Origin: Nocardiopsis sinuspersici
GTDB lineage: Bacteria > Actinomycetota > Actinomycetes > Streptosporangiales > Streptosporangiaceae
Length of the DNA stretch: 64,000 nucleotides
Assembly: GCA_008638415.1 (NCBI GenBank)
Contig: VWVT01000021.1
Location: 38,213 to 102,212 of the forward strand
Direction of reading: 5' to 3'
Below, in pieces: positions 30,997-39,659 of the stretch. Within the stretch, counting starts at the first letter, position 1. Each line of letters begins with the position of its first letter. Both the position numbers and the translations under genes were made by a program. Under the pieces are notes generated by a model. It did not search any database. It was not told where the DNA came from and worked only from the letters and a program-made list of their open reading frames with translations.

Positions 30997-32274
30997 TCAG
31001 CGGAAGGTCCCGGACAGCAGCAGGCCGTCCACCTCGTCCTCCTCCACGTCCTCGCGCTCGTTCTGCTGCGGGTGGGACCGCTTGTAGGCGAGCTCCGTCT
31101 CGATGGCGATCCTCTGCCACGTGAACCGGGAACGGGCCCGGTCCACCGCGGCGATGCCGTAGGCGGTGCTCATGGTGGGCGTGCCGAGGACCGCGCGCAC
31201 CGAGCGCGCGACCTCGTCGGGGCGTCCGAAGCGCATCAGCACACCGCTGGTGCGGTGCAGGACGGCCCCGGGGATCGCGCCGGTGGCGGTGGCCACCACG
31301 GGCAGGCCGCAGGCCATGGCCTCCAGCACGGCCCCTCCGTAGGGGTCGTAGGAGGCGGCGGACACGTACACGTCCGCCGACCGCAGCAGGCGGGGAAGCT
31401 CCTTGCGCTCGATCGGGCCGGTCAGGTGGACGCGGTCGTTCACCCCGGCCTCCTTGGTCAGGAGCTCGATCCGGCGGGCGTTCTCGTCGAGGGCCACGTC
31501 CAGGCCCTCGGTGGTGGAGACGAGCAGCAGCTCGGCCTCGGGCAGGCGGGTCATGGCCTCCACGAGGCGGTCGGCGCCGCCGGACCCGGTCAGGGAGGTG
31601 ACCGCGACCAGGCGTGCGCGCTCCTCGCGCCGGGAGTTCCAGTGCTCGGTGGAGGCGCTGCCCTCCACGCTGAAGTGCTCGGGGTCCACGCCGAAGGGCA
31701 CCACGCTCACGTGCCGGCGGGGCACGCCCAGGCGTGCCAGCTCGCCCTGCTGGTCGGTGGAGTTGACCAGGACGTGGTCGGCGCGGGAGGCCAGGACCGT
31801 CTCCATGCGGGCGCGCTCGGGCTGGTGGGCGAGGCCGCTGCGCTGCTCGCTGGCGTTGAGGGAGTGGAAGGTCTGGACGATGGGTGTGCTGCTCTGGTCG
31901 CTTCCGCCGTGCGCCTGGGCGTGCATGGCGGCCAGGCCGCTGGTCCACCCGATGGCGTGCAGGACGTCGGGCGCGTCCTCGTTCAGGGCGGAGGCGAGCG
32001 CGGTGCCGAAGGCGCCGGTGTGCTCGGCGTGCCTGTCGTCGGGCATCGGCCGGGCCGGGCCGGCGTCCAGGTGGATGACGGAGACGCCGCGCGCCATGCG
32101 GGTGCGGCCGTCGGGCTGGTCGGGGTCGCTGCGGCGGACGTAGACCGTCACGCGGTGCCCGCGCTTGGCGAGCTGCCGGGACAGGGCGCACGCGTGCAGG
32201 CTCGCGGGGCAGGCTGGCTCACCCCTGTGGGCGGGGAGGGGGTTGGCGTGTTCGGCGACCATGGCGATCTTCAC
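30997..32274 (-). CDS. GT4-type glycosyltransferase
   Basis: 425 residues. VKIAMVAEHANPL at the start and the C-domain EAMACGLPVVATATGAIPGA, with VYVSAASYDPYGGAVLEAM (the E-x7-E of GT4 retaining enzymes), identify a GT-B glycosyltransferase of the mannosyl/trehalose-type group. The sugar and acceptor are unknown. The GTG start has AAGGAG eight bases upstream. An Asp/Glu-rich tail (EREDVEEDEVDG) is unusual. It stands alone, with 824 bases upstream before the next gene. Confidence 0.88.
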   Translation of the reverse strand: MKIAMVAEHANPLPAHRGEPACPASLHACALSRQLAKRGHRVTVYVRRSDPDQPDGRTRMARGVSVIHLDAGPARPMPDDRHAEHTGAFGTALASALNEDAPDVLHAIGWTSGLAAMHAQAHGGSDQSSTPIVQTFHSLNASEQRSGLAHQPERARMETVLASRADHVLVNSTDQQGELARLGVPRRHVSVVPFGVDPEHFSVEGSASTEHWNSRREERARLVAVTSLTGSGGADRLVEAMTRLPEAELLLVSTTEGLDVALDENARRIELLTKEAGVNDRVHLTGPIERKELPRLLRSADVYVSAASYDPYGGAVLEAMACGLPVVATATGAIPGAVLHRTSGVLMRFGRPDEVARSVRAVLGTPTMSTAYGIAAVDRARSRFTWQRIAIETELAYKRSHPQQNEREDVEEDEVDGLLLSGTFR

Positions 32275-32659
32275 TGGGCTGCACTCCTTGGACACGGTTT
32301 CGTCTGGTGTCCGTCCGTGGGCGGGCCCGAGGTGACTCCGGAGCGGGGAATCGGAATCTCCCCCGGGCGGGGCTGGGGTCGGTGCGCCGGTCCTCGGAGT
32401 CCTGGGAGCGGCGCACGACACGTGGCGCTTGAGAGGGGAGGCGTGGTCAGGGGGAGGGGGCACGGGGTGCCGTGGATCGACCCGCCGGTGGAGGCCGCTC
32501 GGCAGCACTGGAAACCGTAGGCGCGTAGCGGATACGGAGGCTGTGGAGCGAGGGGGAGGGAGAGAAGGGCAGACGCACGGAGATCACACCAAACGACCGG
32601 TCGAGGAAGACGTGGGCCACCGTGGACAGCCGGAGGGCGGCGCACGGGGCGGGTCGTGT

Positions 32660-32678
32660 GTGTCTGCGTCTTAGACAC
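32660..32678. repeat. Inverted repeat GTGTCT-N7-AGACAC
   Basis: Six-base arms around GCGTCTT, about 390 bases upstream of the glycosyltransferase start. Possible regulator site; low certainty. Confidence 0.3.
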
Positions 32679-32975
32679 CCAACGGACTCCATTCTGCCAG
32701 ACGGTCCCGTCCTCGACAACGCGCGGACGATCCCGCGCCACGGCGAAAGGGGGGTTTCGGGGTGGTCCGTAACCCTGTTCCGCCCTCTCTGGGCTGCGAC
32801 TTCGTCCTGTCGGCGCACGGCCCCTGTCGGGGCCGCGCCGCCGCCGCTACTGTCGGACCGGAACACCAGGCGGCACAACGTGCACCGAGGGCCCGTACGC
32901 CACGACACTTTTGGCGGTGGGAACCGGGGAGGGAACTGCATATCCGGGTGTTTTCCGCCATGATGTACGCGGATT

Positions 32976-33006
32976 TTGACCCAGTCCGGCGGTGGCTCGG
33001 TACGGT
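32976..33006 (+). promoter_or_regulatory. Predicted promoter of the PP2C gene
   Basis: TTGACC, 19-base spacer, TACGGT, ending about 93 bases before the start codon. Close to the actinobacterial primary-sigma consensus, with a slightly long spacer. Confidence 0.5.
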
Positions 33007-33098
33007 GACAGAATCCAGACGTTGAACGGGACTCGACCAAGGTCTGGCGCTGTGCGCCGGGCAACCGGCCACGGCCGATGAAACGGGAGGAAGGGCGT

Positions 33099-33860
33099 AT
33101 GGGTGTCGCTGGTGGGGAAGTCATTGTCACGGCCCTCACGCACCGGGGCGCTATCCGTCCCGCCAACGAGGACGCCGTCGTCATGGGTGCCCTGACCGTC
33201 GCCAGTGCGAACATGACCTCGCCTGTGCGCTGTGTGCTCCCGGTGAGCGAGCCCGTCATCCTGGCGGTCGCCGACGGGATCGGCGGTCAGGCCGCGGGAG
33301 AGATCGCCTCGGAGCACGCCGTGCACCGCATGGCCGAGATGGGGCCGCGCCTGGACGGCGTGGAGGAGATCGCGCAGTTGCTGAGCAACATCGACGAGGA
33401 GATCAAGGACCACGCCACGCAGCACACCGAGTTCTCCGGGATGGGGACCACCGTTGCGGGAGTCCTGCTCAACAACGACGGCAACTTCTGGTTCAACGTC
33501 GGGGACTCCCGGACCTACCGCCTGGAGGGACGCCGCCTGAGGCAGCTCTCCGAGGACGACTCACCGGCCCTGCCGCCGTCCGAGGACGGCCGTCCGGTCA
33601 CCACGAACTTCATCACCCAGTCCCTGGGCGGCAGTTCGGGCGGCACGATGGTCCCGCACGTGGGCCGGGACGACGCGGCCGACCCCAGCGCCTGGCTCAT
33701 GTGCAGCGACGGCCTGTCCGACCTGGTCCTGACCGAGGAGATGGAGCGGATGATCGCCGAGGCGGGCAGCGACGAGGCCGCCGTGCACGCCCTGTGGCAG
33801 GCCGCCATGGAGGCGGGCGGCAAGGACAACATCAGCATCCTGCTGGCCCGGCGCGTCTGA
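33099..33860 (+). CDS. PP2C-family serine/threonine protein phosphatase
   Basis: 253 residues, soluble. Motifs in order: GAIRPANEDAVV, LAVADGIGGQAAGEIAS (metal-binding Asp-Gly), GMGTTVAGVLLN, NVGDSRTYRLEG, LMCSDGLSDLVL and GGKDNISILLARR. Removes phosphate from Ser/Thr-phosphorylated proteins; the partner kinase is not in the window. No transmembrane tail, unlike PstP. ATG 33099 has GGGAGGA nearby; an in-frame ATG seven codons upstream is less well placed. Confidence 0.92.
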   Translation: MGVAGGEVIVTALTHRGAIRPANEDAVVMGALTVASANMTSPVRCVLPVSEPVILAVADGIGGQAAGEIASEHAVHRMAEMGPRLDGVEEIAQLLSNIDEEIKDHATQHTEFSGMGTTVAGVLLNNDGNFWFNVGDSRTYRLEGRRLRQLSEDDSPALPPSEDGRPVTTNFITQSLGGSSGGTMVPHVGRDDAADPSAWLMCSDGLSDLVLTEEMERMIAEAGSDEAAVHALWQAAMEAGGKDNISILLARRV

Positions 33861-34062
33861 TCCCGCACCCGACCCCGACCCCGACGAACACGCCCCCCGT
33901 CCATCCCCGTCCGCGCTTCCCGCCGTTTCCACGGCTTCCGCCACCTCCGGAGCTCCCACACCCCCGCCCCCCACACGGCTTCCACCGTTCCCGCGCTTCT
34001 CCACCGGCCACCGCGGCCTGTCCGTGACTCCTGCCCTCCGCCGCCGGGGCGCCGGACACGGA

Positions 34063-34110
34063 AGGGGCCCGTCCACCGTCTCCGAGTCCGGGAACGGTGT
34101 ACGGGCCCCT
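34063..34110. terminator. Bidirectional terminator between PP2C gene and copC
   Basis: AGGGGCCCGTcCACCGT ... ACGGTGtACGGGCCCCT: a 16 bp stem with one symmetrical mismatch and a 15-base loop, between convergent genes. Confidence 0.8.
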
Positions 34111-34139
34111 CGTCCGTCGCCGGCCGCAGGCGGCTTCGC

Positions 34140-34823
34140 CTACTCCCGGCCCGCGCCGGAGCGCTTGCGCATGCGCACGGCCACGAGTACGACCGCGGCG
34201 ACACCGCCGACGGCGACGACGGCCAGTACCGCCAGGGCGACGGGCGAGACCTCCTCCGCGGCCGCGGCCTCGTCGGCGGGCGCCTCCCCGGCCGGTTCCC
34301 CGGCGGTCTCCTCCTCCGCGGCCCCGGTCGCCGCCTCCTCCTCGGGAGCGGTCTCCTCGGGCGCGGACTCCGGAGCCGCCGCGGCGACGGCCTCCTCGGT
34401 CACCGAGAACGTCAGGGTGTCCTGGATCGGGTGTCCGTCGGAGGAGACCACGCGGAAGCCGATCGTGTACTCGCCGGCCTGGTCCAGCGTGCGCAGCCCC
34501 ACGGACACGTCCGTGCCGTCGAAGGTGGGCTCGCCCTCCTCGTAGGTGGTCTCCTCGTCCGGGCCCGTGACGACGACGGCACTGCCGCTGCCGCCCTCCA
34601 TCGGGGCGTTGCTGAAGGTCAGCACGACCTCCTCGGGGACGCTGTCCAGGGTCTGGCCGTCCTCGGGGTCGGAACCGGTCAGGGCGTCGTGGGCCAGGGC
34701 GGGAGAGGGGGCCAGCGCCAGGGCGGCGGCCGCGAGCGGGGTCAGCAGGGCGGCGGCCGCACGCGGCAGCAGGCGGGAGGGTCTTGTGCCGCCGCGGGTG
34801 GGGATGCTGTGGTCAGTGGTCAT
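34140..34823 (-). CDS. copC: CopC-domain copper-binding exported protein
   Basis: 227 residues. A signal peptide (LTPLAAAALALAPSPALA) precedes the mature N-terminus HDALTGSDPEDGQTL, whose first His is the typical CopC copper ligand; a second His lies in SSDGHPIQDTL. The CopC domain (about 55-150) is followed by an acidic Ala/Glu-rich linker, a C-terminal TM (VALAVLAVVAVGGVAAVVLV) and a basic tail, so it is anchored outside the cell. It carries copper for supply or resistance. It is the second gene after a membrane-protein gene 29 bases upstream. No CopD fusion is seen. Confidence 0.88.
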   Translation of the reverse strand: MTTDHSIPTRGGTRPSRLLPRAAAALLTPLAAAALALAPSPALAHDALTGSDPEDGQTLDSVPEEVVLTFSNAPMEGGSGSAVVVTGPDEETTYEEGEPTFDGTDVSVGLRTLDQAGEYTIGFRVVSSDGHPIQDTLTFSVTEEAVAAAAPESAPEETAPEEEAATGAAEEETAGEPAGEAPADEAAAAEEVSPVALAVLAVVAVGGVAAVVLVAVRMRKRSGAGRE

Positions 34824-34852
34824 GTCTTCTCTCAGCGTTCGGTTCGGTCGGT

Positions 34853-35431
34853 CTACGCGAAGGCGCCCCGGGGCCGGGGAGGTCCGCGGGGACCGTTCGC
34901 CGAGAGCACGACGGGGGAGGGCGCCGTCGGGACGGCGGCACACGGGATCCGTACGGGGGTGGTGAACGCGAGGTCGGGCACGCGCAGCGACGGCAGCGCG
35001 CGGCAGAGCAGGGCGGCCAGGAACCACAGGGCCGCCTCGCCGTGGGCGAGCAGCGCGGAGGCCAGCAGGGCGGCCCACAGGTGTGCGAACAGCATGCCCG
35101 GCGCTAGGCCGAGAGCGTGGGCGGACAGGCCGTGTCCGGCGTGGTCCGCGCCGGCGCCGGGTATCCCCGGGAGCGGCTGGGCCGATCCCAGGAGGATCAG
35201 GTGCAGGAGGACCTGGACGGAGGCCATGACGGCGAAGATGTCGCCGAAGCCGCGCATCGTGCGGGTGAAGTACCACAGCAGGGGGAACAGGACCGCGGCC
35301 GCGGCCGCGAACCCGCCGGCGGAGGCCGGGGACGCGGCCCACACGTTGTGGCCGCTCCAGGCAAGCCCCGTGCACGCAGCGGCGAGGAGTGCCGTGCGCA
35401 GGAGGCGGAGTGTGCCGTGGGCGGGTCGCAC
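34853..35431 (-). CDS. Polytopic membrane protein upstream of copC, probably copper-related
   Basis: 192 residues with about five hydrophobic segments and a His-containing loop (ADHAGHGLSAHALG). The pattern MLFAHLWAALLASALLAHGE occurs in unnamed integral proteins beside CopC in other actinobacteria (from memory). A role in copper homeostasis is inferred from position only. I start at GTG 35431 because a -10 TAGGTT (35439-35444) lies seven bases upstream and TTGCGG (35462-35467) sits 17 bases before it, giving a probable leaderless mRNA. The in-frame TTG farther upstream is itself the -35 element. Confidence 0.68.
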   Translation of the reverse strand: MRPAHGTLRLLRTALLAAACTGLAWSGHNVWAASPASAGGFAAAAAVLFPLLWYFTRTMRGFGDIFAVMASVQVLLHLILLGSAQPLPGIPGAGADHAGHGLSAHALGLAPGMLFAHLWAALLASALLAHGEAALWFLAALLCRALPSLRVPDLAFTTPVRIPCAAVPTAPSPVVLSANGPRGPPRPRGAFA

Positions 35432-35438
35432 GAGAAAG

Positions 35439-35467
35439 AACCTAGGCCGTGCCCCACGGGGCCGCAA
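35439..35467 (-). promoter_or_regulatory. Predicted leaderless promoter of the membrane protein-copC operon
   Basis: On the minus strand TTGCGG, 17-base spacer, TAGGTT, then seven bases to the GTG start. Confidence 0.6.
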
Positions 35468-35619
35468 GGTGCCGCGGGGTCACCGGTCGCGCACCGCGTG
35501 GACCGGCCCGGCGGGCCGGGGCGGCGCTCGTCCGCGTCATGGTGTCTCCCTCGGAACGGGGTCGGGCGGGGAGCGGGAAGGCGGGGGGCCACCGGGCGCG
35601 GCCCCCCGGGCGCTCCCGA

Positions 35620-35889
35620 TCAGCTCCTGCCGGCCGGAACCAGCTCGCGCCGCATGTAGCGGCGCTGCTCGGGGGTGGTGCCACCCCAGACCCCGTGGGC
35701 CTCTCCGGCCCGCAGGGCCCACCGCAGGCACTCCTGGCGAACAGTACAACTGCGGCAGACGGCGACGGCCTGCTCGGTGTCGGCGCGCCCGATCCCGGTG
35801 GTGCTCACCGGGAAGAAGATCTCCGGGTCGTACGAGCGGCAGTTGCCCTGCTCGACCCAGTCCTCGCTCTCGTGGTACAGGCGGTTCAC
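35620..35889 (-). CDS. WhiB-family Fe-S transcriptional regulator
   Basis: 89 residues. Four cysteines that bind a [4Fe-4S] cluster: GNCRSYDPEIFFP, then VCRSCTVRQEC. The GVWGG turn and basic tail (TPEQRRYMRREL) follow. WhiB proteins bind the primary sigma factor and respond to redox or nitric oxide. The GTG start with GGAGG six bases upstream gives the standard size; a longer frame to 35946 lacks a site. Which Wbl subfamily it belongs to is not certain. Repeats lie about 135-160 bases upstream. Confidence 0.92.
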   Translation of the reverse strand: MNRLYHESEDWVEQGNCRSYDPEIFFPVSTTGIGRADTEQAVAVCRSCTVRQECLRWALRAGEAHGVWGGTTPEQRRYMRRELVPAGRS

Positions 35890-36608
35890 GGGCGCCTCCG
35901 ATCCGTGGCTGTGATCCGTGGTCAGTGGCCCGCACCGTGCTCTCACGGCGGGGTCAGGAATCCTCCGCCCCGCCGTTCACGGGCGGTCGGCCCGGAGAAT
36001 CGCGGCGCAGCGATGCGACCAAGTGTAGTACGACCTTGTGTAGTACTACGCGAAGTCTGCTAGAAAATCCGTGATTTCTCAAGGACGTTCCGGGTAGCGG
36101 GCCACTGTGTCCCGCAGTGGACGCGGGCGAGGAGGTCGGCGGTGCCCCGTCGCGGCGGCTCCCGGGCCGCGCCGGACCGCCGGATCCTCGCGCCCACCGG
36201 CGCTTCGGCGATCCTTCCGGTGCCCCGGAACGTACCGTGTGGCGTGAAACGCGGCCCGGGCCCCGTTATGTCGCGAGGTTTCCACCGAATCAATGTGACT
36301 TAACGCACGCTTAATATTGCCTGTTGAGGGCCTATGTTTGGCCCTGAGGGTTGTTGACCTCATCAGGTGGCCGCCGCGCGGTGCGCGCCCGCGCCCCGGG
36401 TGATCCGCCCGTGGCCGTGACGCGAAATCCCCTGATGGGCAAGGCGTGAGCGCGTCGGCGGACCGCCTCGGAGCTTCGGACGAAGGCCCTGTTCAGGGCG
36501 TCGAAGCACTGTTAAATGAACAAGTCCTACCCGATGAGAGCGTGTCGAAACATCTACACGGAGCCTCCCTGAAATCTCGTTGGTATTCGTTCGCTAAGTT
36601 CGATCGAC
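35890..36608. other. 719-bp divergent region between whiB-like gene and ectA
   Basis: No gene seen. Holds the TGTAGTAC repeats (36024-36049), a hairpin GGGCC-tatgttt-GGCCC near 36328-36344, and AT-richer DNA at 36280-36350 and 36500-36608, the probable ectABC control region. TAAGTT at 36595-36600 is a -10-like hexamer eight bases before ectA. Confidence 0.45.
36024..36049. promoter_or_regulatory. Direct repeat/palindrome upstream of the whiB-like gene
   Basis: TGTAGTAC occurs at 36024-36031 and 36039-36046, 15 bases apart; the second extends to the palindrome GTAGTACTAC (36040-36049). On the minus strand this reads as repeated TACTACAC boxes, likely regulator sites or promoter elements. Confidence 0.5.
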
Positions 36609-37202
36609 GTGCCACATCAACGAACGAACCTCCAAGCACGCGACCGCACTGACGCCGGGGCCCCGAGCACCGAGACACCAGGAGCCGCGGGCCGTGGAGG
36701 CGTGCGCCTGTCGCACCCGTCCCTGGAGGACGGACCGCACATGTGGCGGCTGGCGGGGGAGACGGGCATGGACGTCAACTCCCCGTACGCCTACGCGCTC
36801 TGGTGCCGGGACTTCGCCGAGACCAGCGTCGTCGCCCGCGATGACGAGGGCCGTGTCGCGGCCTACGTCACCGGCTTCGTGCGGCCCGACAGCCCCGACA
36901 CGTACTTCCTCTGGCAGGTGGCCGTGGACTCCGCGTTCCGCGGACAGCGGCTGGCCCGCCGGATGCTCGACTTCATCGGTGACCGGATCACCGAGCGTGG
37001 CCTGCGCTACCTCGAAGCGACCGTCACCGCCGACAACACCGCATCCCGAGCCCTGTTCGCCTCGTTTGCCCGGGACAGGGGGGCCGAAGCCGTGTGGAGT
37101 CCGCTCTTCGGCGGGGAACACTTCCCTGCGGACGACGACACACCGCACGATCCCGAAGACCTCGTACGCATCGGTCCCCTCAATCCCGAGCCGGAAGTGT
37201 GA
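36609..37202 (+). CDS. ectA: L-2,4-diaminobutyrate acetyltransferase (EctA)
   Basis: Transfers acetyl from acetyl-CoA to the gamma-amino group of diaminobutyrate, the second step of ectoine synthesis. GNAT fold: SPYAYALWCRDFAETSVVAR, YFLWQVAVDSAFRGQRLARR (acetyl-CoA loop QxxGxx-type, here RGQRLA), LEATVTADNTASRALF. 197 residues from GTG 36609, a little longer than usual; homology begins near residue 31, so the first 25-30 residues may not be translated. No ribosome site precedes the GTG; a -10-like TAAGTT is eight bases upstream. First gene of ectABC. Confidence 0.9.
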   Translation: MPHQRTNLQARDRTDAGAPSTETPGAAGRGGVRLSHPSLEDGPHMWRLAGETGMDVNSPYAYALWCRDFAETSVVARDDEGRVAAYVTGFVRPDSPDTYFLWQVAVDSAFRGQRLARRMLDFIGDRITERGLRYLEATVTADNTASRALFASFARDRGAEAVWSPLFGGEHFPADDDTPHDPEDLVRIGPLNPEPEV

Positions 37203-37289
37203 CCGACCATCCGCACCGGATCCACCAACCCACCCCATCGTCCAAGCCATGAGCCCACGAACCTGGGGAAAGGAACCAAGGAACACACC

Positions 37290-38555
37290 ATGGATACCTT
37301 CCAGCGCCTGGAGTCCGAAGTCCGCGGATACTGCCGGAACTGGCCGGTCGTGTTCGACAGGGCCGTCGGAAGCCATGTCTACGACGAGACCGGCAAGCCC
37401 TTCCTGGACTTCTTCGCAGGAGCGGGTTCGCTCAACTACGGGCACAACAACCCGGAGCTGAAGACCTCGCTCATCGAGTACCTGACCGACGACAAGATCG
37501 TCCACAGCCTCGACGCCTACAGCGTGGCCAAACGCGAGTTCCTGAAAACCTTCGAGGAGATCATCCTCAAACCGCGGAACCTGGACTACAAGATCCAGTT
37601 CCCGGGCCCCGCGGGCAACAACGCGGTCGAGGCCGCGCTGAAGCTGGCCCGCAAGTACACCGGTCGCGAGACCATCGTCAACTTCACCAACGGCTTCCAC
37701 GGCATGACCCTGGGCGCCCTGGCCGTCACCGGCAACTCGATGAAGCGCGGTGGCGCGGGCGTGCCCCTGGGCCACGTCGCCACGATGCCGTTCGACAACT
37801 ACATGGACGGCAAGACGCCGGACTTCCTGTGGCTGCGCAGCCTGCTGGACGACAGCGGCAGTGGCCTGGACAAGCCCGCCGCCGTCATCGTCGAGACGGT
37901 CCAGGGCGAGGGCGGCATCAACGCCGCCAGCGCCCAGTGGCTGCGCGACCTCTCGGAGCTGTGCCGCGAGTACGAGATCCTGCTGATCGTCGACGACATC
38001 CAGATGGGCTGCGGCCGTACCGGGGACTTCTTCAGCTTCGAGGAAGCCGGGATCGTCCCGGACATCGTCACCCTGTCCAAGTCCATCAGCGGCTACGGCC
38101 TGCCCATGGCCCTCACCCTGTTCAAGCGCGAGCTGGACGTGTGGGAGCCGGGTGAGCACAACGGCACCTTCCGCGGGTTCAACCCGGCCATGGTCACCGG
38201 CTCGGAGGCGCTGCGCCGCTACTGGAGCGACTCCTCGTTCGCCGACTCGGTCAAGGCCAAGGGCGACATGGTCGCCGCGCGCCTGGCCGAGATGGCCGCC
38301 GAGCACGCCGAGTTCGGCGCGCACGTGCGCGGCCGCGGCCTGGCCCGCGGCCTGGCCTTCGAGCAGGACGGCATCGCCAAGAAGGTCGCCGCCGAGTCCT
38401 TCGACCGCGGCCTGCTCCTGGAGACCTCCGGTCCCGAGGACGAGGTCGCCAAACTCCTGCCGCCGCTGACGGCGAGCGAGGAGGAGCTCACGGCGGGACT
38501 TGACATCATGGCTGACGCGGTCCGTGCCGCGGTCAAGGTGGCACAGCCCGCCTAG
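37290..38555 (+). CDS. ectB: Diaminobutyrate-2-oxoglutarate transaminase (EctB)
   Basis: 421 residues, class III PLP-dependent aminotransferase. Makes L-2,4-diaminobutyrate from aspartate semialdehyde with glutamate as donor, the first committed step to ectoine. FPGPAGNNAVEAALKLARKY binds the PLP phosphate, LLIVDDIQMGCGRTG supplies the Asp, and TLSKSISGYGLPMAL contains the Schiff-base Lys264. ATG with AAGGAA upstream, 87 bases after ectA. Confidence 0.96.
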   Translation: MDTFQRLESEVRGYCRNWPVVFDRAVGSHVYDETGKPFLDFFAGAGSLNYGHNNPELKTSLIEYLTDDKIVHSLDAYSVAKREFLKTFEEIILKPRNLDYKIQFPGPAGNNAVEAALKLARKYTGRETIVNFTNGFHGMTLGALAVTGNSMKRGGAGVPLGHVATMPFDNYMDGKTPDFLWLRSLLDDSGSGLDKPAAVIVETVQGEGGINAASAQWLRDLSELCREYEILLIVDDIQMGCGRTGDFFSFEEAGIVPDIVTLSKSISGYGLPMALTLFKRELDVWEPGEHNGTFRGFNPAMVTGSEALRRYWSDSSFADSVKAKGDMVAARLAEMAAEHAEFGAHVRGRGLARGLAFEQDGIAKKVAAESFDRGLLLETSGPEDEVAKLLPPLTASEEELTAGLDIMADAVRAAVKVAQPA

Positions 38556-38684
38556 GAACTTCCTCTGCGGAGTTCCACACCACGCGGTGCGGGGCCGGCG
38601 GCGACCTTCGGGACGCCGTCCGGCCCCGCCCCCGTGTCGCACCACCATCGAAAGGCGCCGCAGAGCGCGTAAAGGAGACAACCA

Positions 38685-39074
38685 GTGATCGTTCGCAGCC
38701 TGGACGAGGTCAACGACACCGACGCCGACATCAAGACGGAGACCTGGCGCAGCCGCCGGATCGTCCTCGCGAAGGACAAGGTCGGCTTCTCCTTCCACGA
38801 GACCGTCCTGTACGCGGGTACGGAGACCAGCATGTGGTACGCCAACCACATCGAACTCGTGCACTGCATCGAGGGCGAGGCCGAGGTGACCAACGACGAG
38901 ACGGGGGAGAAGCACATCATCACCCCGGGCACCCTCTACCTGCTCAACGGTCACGAGAAGCACACCGTCCGCCCCAAGACGGACTTCCGCGTGCTGTGCG
39001 TGTTCAACCCGCCCGTCACCGGGCGCGAGGTCCACGACGAGAACGGCGTCTACCCGCTCATCGTCGAGGACTGA
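38685..39074 (+). CDS. ectC: Ectoine synthase (EctC)
   Basis: 129 residues, cupin fold. Cyclises N-gamma-acetyl-diaminobutyrate to ectoine. Starts [20 protein letters not shown]; metal-site residues in [20 protein letters not shown] and [18 protein letters not shown] with AAAGGAG eight bases upstream. Last gene of the operon; no ectD hydroxylase follows, so hydroxyectoine is not made from this locus. Confidence 0.96.
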   Translation: MIVRSLDEVNDTDADIKTETWRSRRIVLAKDKVGFSFHETVLYAGTETSMWYANHIELVHCIEGEAEVTNDETGEKHIITPGTLYLLNGHEKHTVRPKTDFRVLCVFNPPVTGREVHDENGVYPLIVED

Positions 39075-39270
39075 CGACAGCACCGGAGAGCCCGGTCCGG
39101 GCCCGGGACCCGAGGTCGGGGTCCTGGGGCACGAGGCCCGGGCCCGGTCCCGCACCGGGAACCGCCGGGGGGTGGGTTCCCGTCCTGGAGGCGTCCGGAC
39201 GGCAGGGGCACGCCACGGGCGTCTCCTTCCGGGACCCTCCGAGGAGCGGGCGAGACGAGCAGGACGAACA

Positions 39271-39310
39271 CACTGTGGGCGGGGTCGCGAGACCCCGCCC
39301 ACAGTGCTTT
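39271..39310 (+). terminator. Strong terminator after ectC
   Basis: CACTGTGGGCGGGGTC, loop GCGA, GACCCCGCCCACAGTG, then CTTT: a 16 bp perfect stem separating ectABC from the uptake operon. Confidence 0.9.
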
Positions 39311-39416
39311 CACGGGGGAGGCGCCCCAGGGTGACGGAGCCTCGGACTCAGCGTCACAAAGCACAGGTGACCCGCCCTGAGCAGGGCGAAGATGCGATCA
39401 CCCGGGGGCCGCGCAC

Positions 39417-39488
39417 GCATAACCAGTGCATAACGGACTAATCGGGTCTCGTTACTGTCGAGCATGCTTGGGGGAGGCTGAGCATGCT
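39417..39488 (+). promoter_or_regulatory. Candidate ehu control region with paired repeats
   Basis: Direct repeat GCATAAC at 39417-39423 and 39428-39434 (one helical turn apart), then the palindrome AGCATGCT at 39461-39468 and 39481-39488 (20 bases, about two turns). Spacing favours a regulator bound on one DNA face. Lies 170-240 bases before ehuB. Confidence 0.5.
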
Positions 39489-39659
39489 CGGGACAGAACC
39501 CCGTACCAGGCCGTCGTGCCCTGCACCGGACGGCGGCCGCAGCCGCGGTACAGCGGGCCGCGACCCGCCCACACCGGGCGTCCCACCGATCCGCATGTGC
39601 GGCGTAGCCGTCCCCCCGGACGAGTGCGCCGCTCCCCCCAAGTCTTTCGAGGAGCAGTC

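Larger units (their letters stand above)
32275..33098. other. 824-bp divergent intergenic region
   Basis: Open frames here have poor codon bias and I see no convincing gene. It contains an inverted repeat GTGTCT-7-AGACAC at 32660-32678 and a promoter for the PP2C gene at 32976-33006. The remainder (32680-32970) holds nothing I recognise; a small RNA is possible. Confidence 0.45.
39075..39659. other. 585-bp gap between ectC and ehuB
   Basis: Contains the ectABC terminator (39271-39310), a small hairpin CGCCCTGAGCAGGGCG (39373-39388), direct repeats GCATAAC (39417, 39428) and two AGCATGCT palindromes (39461, 39481) ahead of ehuB. The first 190 bases hold nothing recognised. Confidence 0.5.

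Noticed and set aside
35449-36063. Plus-strand 204-residue frame over the whiB-like gene
   Set aside because: Antisense shadow of the WhiB and membrane-protein genes; no ribosome site or domain.
36446-36652. Short plus-strand frame before ectA as a leader peptide gene
   Set aside because: No ribosome site and no conservation evidence; more likely promoter DNA.
39075-39659. Riboswitch or c-di-AMP-type leader before ehuB
   Set aside because: I could not find the conserved motifs of a known riboswitch class; only short hairpins and repeats are present.
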